Part shown: in pieces, positions 10,128 to 21,471 of the stretch
Layout: the number at the start of each line of letters is the position of its first letter
Position numbering within the stretch: position 1 is the first letter of the stretch
NCBI GenBank assembly: GCA_021018815.1
Contig: JAITYX010000026.1
Span: 2,852,001-2,916,000 of the forward strand
Length of the DNA: 64,000 nt
Reading direction: 5' to 3'
Origin: Talinum fruticosum
Taxonomy: Eukaryota; Streptophyta; Magnoliopsida; Caryophyllales; Talinaceae
The notes under the pieces: model-generated
What the model was told of the DNA's origin: nothing
Databases searched by the model: none
What the model saw: the letters and a program-made list of their open reading frames with translations, nothing else
Program-made: the position numbers and the translations under genes

Positions 10128-13100
10128 ATGTCTCAAACCCACCTTATCTCTCTAGCTTTCCCTCTCATAATTCTCTGCTTAGCTACAGCTGCTGCAACAG
10201 ATGAAGAGCATTTTAAACTGTCATCAACTACAACATTCCCAAAACTCCAAGCGGAGAGGTTAATTAAGCAGCTCAACTTATTCCCCAAACACCCTTTTAA
10301 TAACTACCGGGATCAGCTTCTAAACGACGTCGTGGGATTCGAAGAACCGAGACTGGTTGAGAAGAGATTCAAGATAGCGGAATTGGGCGTCGGTGACCCA
10401 GGGACATCGGTTGAAGATTTGGGTCACCATGCAGGGTATTATCGTCTTACTCACTCCAAAGATGCCAGGTGTGCGTTCTCATTCTGTTTCCCTTTGTTAC
10501 TTCTGCGATGCATTGCTTGTTTGTTGATTGTCTCGTGTCAAAGCGTTAGTTTTCTTGAGATTTGAGCAAGTTGGTTTAGGTAACTTTTCTTTTTTTTTTT
10601 TGGGGGGAGATTTTGAGTGTTGGCCAGTTACCAGAATTTGATGTGACTTTCAACTGTTTCGTTGATCTAAGGTTTTCTTTTGGCTTGAGTGCATTGTTGA
10701 ACTATCTCCGCTTGCCCTAGAAATCTCTGAAGACATTACAAAAAATAATCTCACAGAAAGATTTCAATGTAACATAGAGTATCAAATACAAGGATCAAGA
10801 AAAATAATGTGATTTTAGAAATGTATATATTTTTTGAGTGTAAATAAACCTAGGTTTTTGGTTACTACTCCCAAAAATTATACCACACCATAGTGCCATT
10901 TATATATACATGCAAGTGAGATAAAGATTTCATGATACTCTTTATATTCCAGTCATGGAAAGAATTAGTGTTAACTTTATAATATAAATTAATTGAATAT
11001 TCACGAAATATTGGGTGAACGTTTTTTTATTGAACCAGGGAACGTATAAACAGGCTTTTCAAATATTATGATATCATAACGATCTTTTTAGGAGTGTCAT
11101 GTCCGAATAATTCAGGATCATTAATTGCTCAAGATGGATAACATCATTTTACAATATCTCCTTTCTATATATGAATCAAGAGACCCACAGCCAAAAAAAC
11201 GAAAAGAATCAAGAGATTCCTAACTTAATTAGAGTTCAAGATATATCAATCTCTATGCGTGCCTAACAAAAAATCTAAAGTTCATAATCATCAATTATTA
11301 TTATTTTTACAGAAAATCACTCCTTATTGTATAATGAAAATTCTATCATACTATGAGGATTCTGTCATAATTAAAAAAAAATTAACTACAGTATATCCAC
11401 CGTTGGTCTAATTAAATTAAATATGAGTTGTTGAAAAAATCTTTACCTTTAACTTATTATTTTCTTTGGTCTAATTAAATTAAATGTAAGTCGTTAAAAA
11501 ACCTTTACCTTTAATTTATTATTTTCTTTCTCCTAAAGTGTCCCATATATACACATTCTTAGATGATAACGTGTTTTTAGTGGGTTTGTATTGATAACAA
11601 TTCTTTTCCTTTTCATAAACCTTAGAAATGAGTAACAATTAATTTAATTGAAAAGAATTGATGATGTGAAGTTTAATCTTCTAGCGCATGTTTAGCACTG
11701 AATACCCAAAAGAAACAAAAAAAGAACACACAAATAAATGAGTTGTTACTTAAATTTAATTAAAATATCAGAAAGTGTTTTTCTTACAAACATAAATATA
11801 ATAAACTGTCCAGTAAGGTGTTGACTCATATCTTAAGTAAACAGTATGGATAAAGGGGGAAATCAACTAGAGTACGGCGTCTTTGTATTTTTTTTTTTTT
11901 TGGGGGATTATTTGTAGAATGAGTTGTTTAATTAACCTTCACCAAAAAGCCGTGACTTGTCAGAATGTCATTTTCATATGCACTTTTAACGGCATGCATC
12001 AAGGGAAGCCGTTCGGTTGACAACCAAATACAAACTGGATTCATATTCCGGACTCACTCATACACTCCTAAAAGAAACTCACAAAAAGCTTAATTCTCCT
12101 GGTCTTGTACTGGCCACAATATGCCTTTTGGCGTTGCCATGTAAATAACCGATATAGCATGTACATAAGCAATATAGCCATTAATCTAAAGTTTAGAGAT
12201 TTTTGGGGAATGTTCCAAGTTACATAAAGAAACAAACAAAAAATAAAAATAAAAGATAATTTTTATATAATTTCAAACATGCCCTAAGTATTTGTATCTA
12301 TTGTACAAGTCATTGCGTTTCCTAACGCAGTAGTTCACGGGGCTCCATTGACAGAGAATGTGTGTTTTTGGCCTCCCCTGCCCAAAAATCCAAATTTGCA
12401 AGGAAAATTACGATCATTAATACAACATTATCTTTTTTTCCGTCCCCTAAGGAATATTGTTAGAAATTTGAACTTCATCATTGTTAACGACAATTTTATG
12501 TCAAATGTCAACTAAACTTGAATCCTATAGGTTGGTAACAATTATTTTATGTCAAATGTCAATTAAATGAACACTATATTTATCAATACTGCGCTCTCGT
12601 TATAGAAAGCAAGTTCCAACTAAACAGTAAAGTGTAAAAACTCTAGAATATTAACAATATGTTTGAATTGAGTTAAAGAGGAAGAGGAGAGGGGGAGGGG
12701 AGGGGGAGGAAGGTTATTGACCTCCTTTTGTCATTGTTTGGAAAAATTAAAAAGAGATGAGAGGAACATTTCACCCCCCAACCTTTTCCCCTCATTTCCT
12801 AAGTTCTTTTCCTCTCCAAATTAGGGGACAATAGAGTAGGATTACGTTAAGAGAATCGGATCGGACCGAAACCGGTCTCTTTAACGGACGGGTTAATATT
12901 TTGACTCGTTTAGACCATTAAACCGGAAAAATCCTGCTCGAACCTGGTCGATCCCGTCAAATTGCATGACCCGCTTTGACCGCAGCTTGGACCTTAATTT
13001 TACGACAAAAAAGCTTCCTTAGTGTGTTCAACCGATCGGCCTTCTCTCTTCTCCTCATCCGAGCCATCTACCTCACGCCTGTCAATTGCTCCTCACACTC

Positions 13101-13274
13101 TCTAGCCGGCGGCCGGCCAGCTGGTCGGTGGTCGATGGTTCTCGTATGTCCGCCCTCTCCTCTCTGCGTTGGGCTTTGGTCAAGGCGAGTTAAGAAGGTA
13201 TCCACCACTCCCTCAATTAGCTTTGTCTCTTAACATAGGTCCTTTCCTCGCCTCATTAATAATGGTTGCTTTGC

Positions 13275-13319
<45 letters not shown>

Positions 13320-16300
13320 AGAGGAGAGATAGAGAGAGACCGGCTAATGTAGAGGAGAGTGAGAGAGACCGTGAGAGGAAGGAGAGACGAGAGAGAGAGA
13401 GCATTGTAGAGGCGTGAGGGAGGCACTAAGGCGAGTAGAAATGAGGGAGGAGAGAGAGATGGGGGAGGTCTGTAGAAATGAGGGGGAGGGTAGGGATGGC
13501 AATGGGTCGAGTCCGACTGGACCCAAACCCATTTAACTTTCTTAGACTTGGACCCGGACCCGACCCGGACTCAACGGGTCTGCAGAAATTTGGACCCGGA
13601 CCCGATGTGTCCACGGGTCTTAAACGGGTCTTAAACGGGTCTACTATATTTTTATCATAAATGAGTTTAAAAATCAATATTTTGTGCCATATTTTAATAT
13701 TATTGTAAATTTACAAGCAATTTTGTTACATATAACCTCTTTAGCATTATACTAACCTATCTATCAACCAATCTATTGTACAAACCAAAAACTTAGTTCA
13801 TACAAATCAAATACACCAATATATTAAACACAAAGTTCATCAAAGTTTGACAACACAAAGTTCAAAGTCCATCAAAGTTTAACAACAAATTGTAGGAAAG
13901 GTTTCTAAATTGCACCGGGTCCAAATTTGCATTAATACTCGTCGTTAGAATTTTTCCAAAAATAAAATTAGTATTCGGGTCTTAAACGGGTCTTAAACGG
14001 ATCTCGGGTCGGGTCTCGATCTTATTTTTGAGACCCAAACCCGACTCGGACCGGGACAGCTTAGACCCGCACTCAACCCGGACCCATCGGGTCCAAATTT
14101 TTGGACCCAAACCCGATTAAATGGGTCGAGTCCGGCGAGTCCGGGTCGAGTCCAGACCCACTGCCATCCCTAGGGGAGGGGTTTAAATGTAATTACGGGT
14201 TTTTTTTTTCGGAAGATGCTCGTAGAATTAAGGGGCGGGGCGGTTTAAACGCAATTAGAGTTTTTTGTTCTAAGAGATAAAAAGACTAAAAATATTAGGG
14301 TTTATATGGGCTTTTAGATAAGGTCCATAATTCTTTTTATATAAAGTTGATGTTTTTTAACTTAAATATATACCGAATTTGATCGGTTTAACTCGATTCA
14401 GCCATCAACGGAGTCAAGCGGTCTAATCCGAGCTAAATGGTCCGACCGATCGAACCACCGACCCATTTTGGTGACCAAATCAATCATCGAGCCGGTTCTC
14501 TTAACATAGGAGTAGAAGGGGAAGATTTTTAATGAATTCACTCTCTTTCCCTTCTATTTTCCTACATTATTATCCAAACAGTGTGAAGGTTCATCACCTC
14601 TCCTTAGCTTCCTTTCCTTTCCTTCCATTCCCCTCCCCTAGATTAACCTCCCTTTGCCTCCCCTCCATAAATTCCACGAATTTGGGCTTTGAGCTGTTCA
14701 CCACATGATTCTTCTCCAAAGATAACACCGAATTTATCACATGGTATAATTAAAAAAATGGCTTGTTATTTCTGATGTCACCTATAAAATGCTCGGCATG
14801 CAGGATGTTCTACTTTTTCTTTGAATCGAGGAACAGCAAAAAGACCCTGTTGTGATATGGCTGACAGGAGGGCCAGGGTGCAGCAGTGAACTAGCTCTCT
14901 TTTACGAGAATGGCCCCTTCCAAATTGCTAAGAACATGTCTCTTCTTTGGAATGATTTTGGCTGGGACAAGGTAATTAACTAATGCATATGCGGATAAAT
15001 TTAGGGAAGTTGTTTAAGGGGCTTCCTTCTTTGACATGCAGGCTTCAAACCTCATCTATGTCGACCAACCTGTTGGTACCGGCTTCAGCTACACCTCTGA
15101 TGACACTGACATCCGCCATGATGAAAATGGTGTTAGCAATGACTTATATGATTTCTTGCAGGTAAGCTCAAATAAAACATATTTAAAGATGAATGGTATG
15201 GATGGATAGAGTTGAAAAATAGCTCACATGGGATGGCTTTACCTCGAAACAACTTCGTTTCAGCTGGATCAAACTCGTGGCTGAAAGGGTCAAGTCAACT
15301 ACTTAGGTCAACCTTAGTTTGCATCATCCATGGGTTTTATCAATTTGTTCAATAAATTTGATGAGAAAATGAAATCTAGCTCTGCCAGTTGCACAAAACA
15401 GGGTCATTAGGATTGTTATTGGGATGATATAAGTTTGAGTAAAAAATAATATGCTCATTCAAGGTCTACATGGGAGTTCGGTTTTTCCAGTTCTTCTTTA
15501 ACTTGGATGTCGATTCTTTCTTCTTCTTTTCTCTCCATTTTAATAGAGGACAATTTTTGTAAAATCCTTGTGAAAAGGACTACCGGTTAGTTATTGTACT
15601 TGTAATTTTCAAAAAAATAATAATAAATGGGAGTTTGGTTTTGGACTATTGGTAATTGGTCATTAGTTAGTTCGAGGGGATAACATTGTATTTGCCTTTC
15701 GGAAATCTTGCAGGCTTTCTTCAAGGCCCACCCCCAATATGCAAACAATGACTTCTTCATTACTGGAGAATCCTATGCTGGGCACTACATTCCTGCATTT
15801 GCAGCCAGAGTTCACCAAGGAAACAAAGCCCAAGAAGGGCTTCACATCAACCTCAAGGTAATCTTTCTACATTCCTTTCCTTTTCTTCCCCACATCTCTT
15901 AATTCAAATTCAATTACTCCCTTGTTGATCAGGGGTTTGCCATTGGCAATGGCCTCACCCACCCAGCAATCCAATACAATGCATATGCGGATTATGCTTT
16001 GGATAATGGGATCATCAAAGCTGCTGATCACAAACGCATCAGCAAGATGATTCCAGCTTGCGAACAGGCAATCAAGCAATGTGGTAACTCATCTATTGCC
16101 CAATAATTTGAGTTAGTTTCAAGGTTCAACCTTCAAATTTTCTTTTTCCTGAAGTAATAAACCATTATATTTCAGGAACTGATGGCAGGGACTCTTGCTT
16201 GACCGCCTACTTTGCCTGCACCAATATCTTCAACAAGATCATGGATCTTGCAGGTGACACAAATGTAAGTGAAACCCATCTTTCTTTGTTTTTTTAAACT

Positions 16301-17560
16301 TTTTCCACAAGTACACGAACACAATGAACAAGCAGAGACTAATTGCTAACACTGGGTAACTTGATATGCAGTATTATGACATCAGGAAGAAGTGTAACAC
16401 TGACCTGTGTTACGATTTCTCTAACATGGAATCATTTCTGAACCAGAAATCAGTCAGAAAAGCTCTGGGTGTAGGAGACATAGACTTTGTGTCATGCAGC
16501 ACAGAGGTCTATGAGGCAATGCAGATGGATTGGATGAGGAATCTGGAAGTGGGTATCCCTACACTTTTGGAGGACGGGATCAAGTTGCTAATTTATGCTG
16601 GGGAATATGATCTGATATGCAACTGGCTTGGTATGATCCGAGCTCAGATTATCTTTCATAGACCCATCAAGAACATATCAATACCTCATTACCAAACATC
16701 AAAGTTGATCTAACCCAGACCTGAGGTGGCATAACCCAAGTTTTTAACCAATAAATCCTGGATCAAATAAAACAACACAACCATAACCAAAATTGACCAA
16801 ACCTGACCTATAAGGACCCTTTTGTTAGGTCAACTATTATCAATAGCTGATCCACTCAGATTCTCTTTTATAGTTCAAGCATAAACAGACGTGTACCTAT
16901 TTATCTGACATAAAACTTGATCCAACCCTGACATGCAGACTCGTGACTTAACATGTTGACCAATATTAATAATGTTTCCTATGAGAACTAATTAGACCAA
17001 GCCCGATGTTGATAATGCTTTCTACATGAACTAATTAAGACTATAAACATGACCCGAGCCAATGATCAATGTCATAAATGTTACCACGGACCAGACCTTA
17101 ATTTAACCTGTTCTGAACCTCACATGAGCAACCTATTTGCACCCAGACCCCACTCGAGTCCTCCCTAATAACTGGAGGTTTTTGGGGTTTCTCTTGTGGT
17201 AGGAAATTCAAGGTGGGTGCATGCCATGGAATGGTCAGGGCAGAAACAGTTCACGGCAGCTCCAACTGTTTCATTCTCAGTTGATGGAGCAGAAGCAGGA
17301 CAGCTTAAAAGCCAAGGATCCCTTGCTTTTCTCAAGGTCTAACTTCTTCCCTTTCATATCCATTTTTCCCAACAACTTAAGTCCATAAAAGTACAGTTTC
17401 TAACTTGGCTAAAACGGTTTCTACGAAACAGGTGTATGATGCTGGACACATGGTTCCAATGGACCAACCCAAGGCTGCCCTAGAGATGCTCAAAAGGTGG
17501 ACACAGGGTACACTAGCATCGACAGTCATGAAAGACGAGATTGATACTATTACCCAGTGA
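10128..17560 (+). CDS. SCPL: Serine carboxypeptidase III-like (SCPL48/49 class), one-base frameshift in exon 2
   Basis: A peptidase family S10 enzyme, secretory/vacuolar, that removes C-terminal residues. Exons: 10128-10468, 14804-14971, 15042-15161, 15714-15857, 15933-16083, 16176-16264, 16372-16630, 17203-17336, 17432-17560, all with GT-AG introns and matching phases. The start has a signal peptide (MSQTHLISLAFPLIILCLA...) and a propeptide of about 90 residues. Family motifs are present: WLTGGPGCSSE (oxyanion/substrate), YVDQPVGTGFS, the nucleophile Ser in GESYAGH, the catalytic Asp in AGEYDLICNW and the catalytic His in DAGHMVPMDQP. Length would be about 511 residues, as in Arabidopsis SCPL48/49. 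Exon 2 is one base short at the A run 14838-14843: FFESRNSK is in one frame and DPVVIWLTGGPG in the next, with TGA soon after in the first. Either an assembly error or a null allele. Intron 1 is 4.3 kb and full of transposons. Convergent with the next gene. Confidence 0.95.
13277..13317 (+). repeat. (GA)n microsatellite
   Basis: About 20 uninterrupted GA units followed by a GA-rich tail to about 13490, inside intron 1 of the carboxypeptidase gene. Confidence 0.95.
13491..14172. mobile_element. hAT-type MITE, 682 bp
   Basis: The left end is tagggatggcaatgggtc and the right end gacccactgccatcccta, which are near-perfect inverted repeats. The flanks are an exact 8-bp duplication, ggggaggg (13483-13490 and 14173-14180), the hAT hallmark. 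Internally it is built of repeated gggtc/gaccc words (acccggacccg, cgggtcttaaacgggtc), giving extensive self-complementarity, and has an AT-rich middle. No transposase. Confidence 0.92.
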
Positions 17561-18113
17561 TGTTTTTGTCAGTGACCAATCATTCAAAAATTGCCACAGC
17601 AAATAGTATCACTAGTGTAATACTTTGATATACAAATGCTTCTAAAGCAATTAATCTGACCAATATGGCAATTTCAGACCCATTATATAATTTGGATTAA
17701 TAACAGTTGATATGGTTTGATATTGTTATTCTTCGGATCATACTAATAATACATATTGCACTTAGTTTCATATAATTTCCTTGATTAGTTTCGTATAATT
17801 TCCTTCATCTCTAATCATCTAATCTTTCCTTCCCATATTTTCCAATCGTTCTTTGGGTAATTATTACTTCCCTTACTGCATTTACTTTCCGCAATTTTGA
17901 ATGAATTTCGTTTTGAAAGAATTTTTGGATAATTATCTTGAGCAACTATAAGTAAACACATTTCTTCTCCAAATTTTTCTTGGATAATTTTTCACTAAAA
18001 AATAAGACAAATAGAAGCATAGAAGAAATAGCATGAAAAGAAAGCAATACAGTACAATCAGCATATTATCAGCTGGAATTGAGGCTCTAATTTATGGACA
18101 AATTCGACAATAT
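17561..18113. other. Intergenic spacer between convergent genes
   Basis: AT-rich sequence holding the presumed 3' untranslated and polyadenylation regions of both genes. The two stop codons are 553 bp apart. No repeat or further gene seen. Confidence 0.6.
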
Positions 18114-20256
18114 TTACGAGTTAGCATGCACTCCATACAATGCCTTCAACATTTCAATCACAGGCTGGAATCCAGACCTTAAAGGAATAATGGATACAAC
18201 TCTTAGATGTTCAGCATTACCATTCTTCGGTTTTGACAGCGTTATCTGAAATATCTCCCCTCCAGAACTTTGCCAGAATTTACAGCTGCAAAAGCACACC
18301 CCCATAGATTTCAACCACAGAAGGAAAAGCAGGGAGATTTTTTTTTTTTAACCAAAACGGCTTAGATTACTCAAAGCAGAACCCCCTCCCCTTTTTGCCA
18401 AAATGGTTTAGATTACTTAAACCACAATACCCCCCAACCTACAAATTCTACCAGTCCCTGGTCTACCACATACAACATATAGTAATTTGCTTTGTTTTTT
18501 TGAAACTCATCCCTTGTTTCCATAATCCCCTTTTCCAAAAAATATTAGATTCCCCCTCCCCTAAAAAATCAGCATCATGTCACTGCATCTACAATCCCAC
18601 ATCCATGGTATAAGTGTTGCCCACCCTCCTTTCCAAAAAAAAAAAAAAAGAAAAGAAACAACCAAACTTATGATATATGATCAATATTAACCCATACCCT
18701 ACCCAACCACATACCCTAAAATGGCCCCAAACCAGGATTTGGCTCCTTTGATATTAGCCAAAAACTGCAAATTATCAATTATGATACCATTAACCATCTG
18801 CTGCCATGTAAGCTACTTTTTATCGAACTGTTAGCATTTTACATGGAAATAAATTTAAAAAGAAAATCACTAAATCCTTCACATTCTCACTCTTTCTCTG
18901 AAAATCCAAAGACCTTTCTCTCTCTCATCTCTTTATTCCTCTCTGTCCTCTAAATGGAGTCCAGACCTCACATTTTCATCATCACAATTACATAATCTAA
19001 GGCCAAAACCTTACCATCCCACACAGGCCACATCTAATTTGATCATCAAATGCATTAATTACTTGCAAAGAATTTGAAAAAACAATTGTCAGATAATACT
19101 CTTTCAACAATGAATTGTTTGTTTTTCCTCCGCCCTCTCCATCAGCTGCTGGCTTCTATTTCAATGCAAAGATTTATGTAATAGGTTACTTATACAAAGA
19201 AACCAAATTCTATCCAAATTCCTTACTAACATTATTTCTTAACTAAACAGTATTTTACTAGGAAATACATCAACAATAGAACATTTGATAATATTCCCAA
19301 TAGAATCATCCCTAACATTGATAAATTCTTCAAAGAAGAGGGTGGTGCTAAAAGAAATGACAAAATTGTACGGAAACAGGGTTTGGTATTATTTGCGTAA
19401 AAACAATTGGAGAAAGAGAAGCCATAACAATAATATCAGGAGAGAGAACGCCCAGAAAAAACCAATCTATGCAATACATAATATTTCTTATTCGTTTTTT
19501 CTCTCCTAAGACAAGTCATTTCTAGCCCTTACATTTGAATGTACTGATGGGTCAAAATCTGGATAAGGAACTGCACATTTGCAGTTAAATTCAGAACTTC
19601 AGAGGAGCTTCTCCCCAAAACCAGACCCCAAGAAATTGTGCAGGGCAAACTGATTTAATCAGAACCCAGACTGAAACGCAAACCACAACAACGACAAGTG
19701 TCAACACCAACAACCCAGATCAGAAACCGACCAGAATGATTTGTATTTAGAGCGATTGTTTGCTATAAGTTTCCACAAACAGATTGCACTAGCTGTATTG
19801 AAAAGATACAATTACGTTAATCTCAGCAGCAAAAGGAGAGAGATAACACCTGCAAAAGGATGAAGCTTGGCGAAATAAAACAATTCCTCAGCGGAGCAGC
19901 CAAAGAGGACCTTCGCAGCCCTATCAAAGCAAATTACCCTAAAAACCTTGGTATCGGATGCTATTGACATCTGTAAAATGAAAAATGAAATACCTAGAAC
20001 TTAAAAATAATACAGCAAAGAGGGATTGAGATTGAGAGGCAAACAAAGAGGCGGAGAGAGGGATTACCAGAACGCGGAAGAGACGTTTGGAACCAAAAGA
20101 GCCGGGTCTGAAGGCGTTGCGATGGCAGAATTTGCAGAGGAAATTCGGAGAAGGAAGAGGCTTCTCGCACACTGAACAGACGATGTAAGAGAAATCGTTG
20201 GAGGCATCCACGGCTACAATGGTACACGTGAGCCTTTGCGGATTCTCCTCTTCCAT
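18114..20256 (-). CDS. Zinc-ribbon/OB-fold (RPA C-terminal-like) protein, frame off by one base
   Basis: Exons on the minus strand: 20256-20068 (63 codons), 19970-19850, and 18285-18114 ending in TAA. Exon 1 carries two C-x2-C knuckles (CSVC, CKFC), a four-cysteine zinc ribbon. Exon 2 (VFRVICFDRAAKVLFGCSAE) resembles the last strands of the replication factor A C-terminal OB fold (CFD-x-A-x-x-LLG-x-SA). Exon 3 (ITLSKPKNGNAEHLRVVSII) is basic, then a short C-terminal helix. The role is inferred only: single-stranded nucleic acid binding. I cannot name the orthologue. The three exons sum to 482 bp, one short of 483. The good acceptor tgcag at 18290-18286 gives the frame of GKVLEG, whereas the rest needs the next frame, so a base seems missing at the G run (plus-strand cccc, 18257-18260). 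An unseen exon or another acceptor is the alternative. Start chosen at the first ATG below a TATA box. Confidence 0.7.
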
Positions 20257-20385
20257 GACCAATGTCTCTTCGATGGTGGGTGTACTGAGTGAATGGATAC
20301 ACTTTTGGGATTATTGTGGAATCAGGGAAGGAAATGATGTGGTTATTAACACTCTTAATACAAGACAGTGAGTGTTCACAAGTTA

Positions 20386-20393
20386 TATTTATA
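20386..20393 (-). promoter_or_regulatory. TATA box of the zinc-ribbon/OB-fold gene
   Basis: The minus strand reads tctataaatataac. The box is 130 bp upstream of the ATG at 20256, leaving a leader of about 100 bp. Four bases upstream of it the Helitron 3' end begins (20398). Confidence 0.6.
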
Positions 20394-20406
20394 GATACTA
20401 GCTTTG

Positions 20407-20770
20407 AATTGCACATAATACGTGCATGATTAAATTAAGTTTAAATATAATAGTTTTTATTATATTTGAATATTATGGTTTAAACATAATACATACATGA
20501 TTAAATTAAGTTCAAACATAATACGTAATACGTACATGAATATTATATTTGAATATTATTCCATGTAATACGTGCATGATTAAATTAAGTTCAAATATGA
20601 TAGTTTTTATTATATTTGAATATTATGGTTTAAACATAATACATACATGATTAAATTAAGTTCAAACATAATACGTAATACGTGCATGAATATTATATTT
20701 GAATATTATGGTTCAAACATAATACGTGCATGATTAAATTAAGTTCAAACATAATACGTCATATGTAGAA
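20407..20770 (+). repeat. ~150-bp tandem array at the Helitron 3' end
   Basis: cgtgcatgattaaattaag recurs at 20421, 20571 and 20725, with matching sequence between (about 150-154-bp period, just over two units) and shorter internal echoes (catgattaaattaagttcaa). Each unit repeats the hairpin word of the Helitron terminus, but only the outermost copy carries CTAG. Confidence 0.8.
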
Positions 20771-21114
20771 ATAATTTTATTAAATATACACTTACAAACA
20801 TAATTAGAAAAAAGTATAGTACTAAAAGATTTAAGAATTCAAGTGTAACTAAACATCTAGAAGGTATAGTGGCGGAGCTAAAAATTTAATTAACGGTTTT
20901 TTAGTATCCTTAAATTTTACAAGTGTTAATTATTTTGTATGGGTGTCCATTTTAAAATTTTGTGAATTTTTAAAAATTTTTACACATAAATTGTAACAAT
21001 TGTTTTGGCCAACAACATCCCGGGACACTCGTTGACCAATAAGTAGCTATGCCCTTGAAAAGGTGTATAGATTACACTGAATTAGCTTTGGCATCCAATT
21101 CACGAAATTAAGTA

Positions 21115-21471
21115 TATAGATAGATAGATAGATAAATATAAATAAACTACTAAACATAGTAAAATATGGATAAATTATAATTGAAAAAATTTCTCTTAAA
21201 TGCAATAGAGTTTATCTATATATACTATTGAATGTGATTCTAATTGTTATGATATATGATAAATAGAAAAATAACATGCTTATACTACAATGATATCTAA
21301 TGAAGATAAAACAATAAAATAACACAGAATTGGAATGAAGGCATAGTAAAAAAAATGCTATACAAAATGAAATATAATTTTTTTGGGGAGAATAATATAA
21401 AGACTAATGTGTGTGTCTAAGAGAGAGAGAGAGAGCGACAGAGGGAGAGAGAGAGAGCGAATGCGAGAGAG
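21115..21471 (+). repeat. (TAGA)n and (GA)n simple repeats in AT-rich DNA
   Basis: A short tagatagatagata run at about 21115-21135 and an interrupted GA-rich run at 21419-21471. Both lie inside the Helitron interval. The rest is AT-rich without coding potential. Confidence 0.8.

Larger units (their letters stand above)
12845..14506. mobile_element. Candidate non-autonomous DNA transposon in SCPL intron 1
   Basis: The left end reads gttaagagaatcgg (12846) and the right end ccggttctcttaac (14492-14505), which are inverted repeats that continue in degenerate form for about 100 bp. The flanks taggatta (12837-12844) and taggagta (14507-14514) match at 7 of 8 bases, suggesting an 8-bp duplication. 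No transposase is visible. It contains the hAT MITE at 13491-14172 and a GA microsatellite. Beyond it, G-rich sequence at about 12680-12720 and C-rich sequence at about 14600-14670 form a further weak inverted pair, so this element may itself sit in an older one. Confidence 0.5.
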
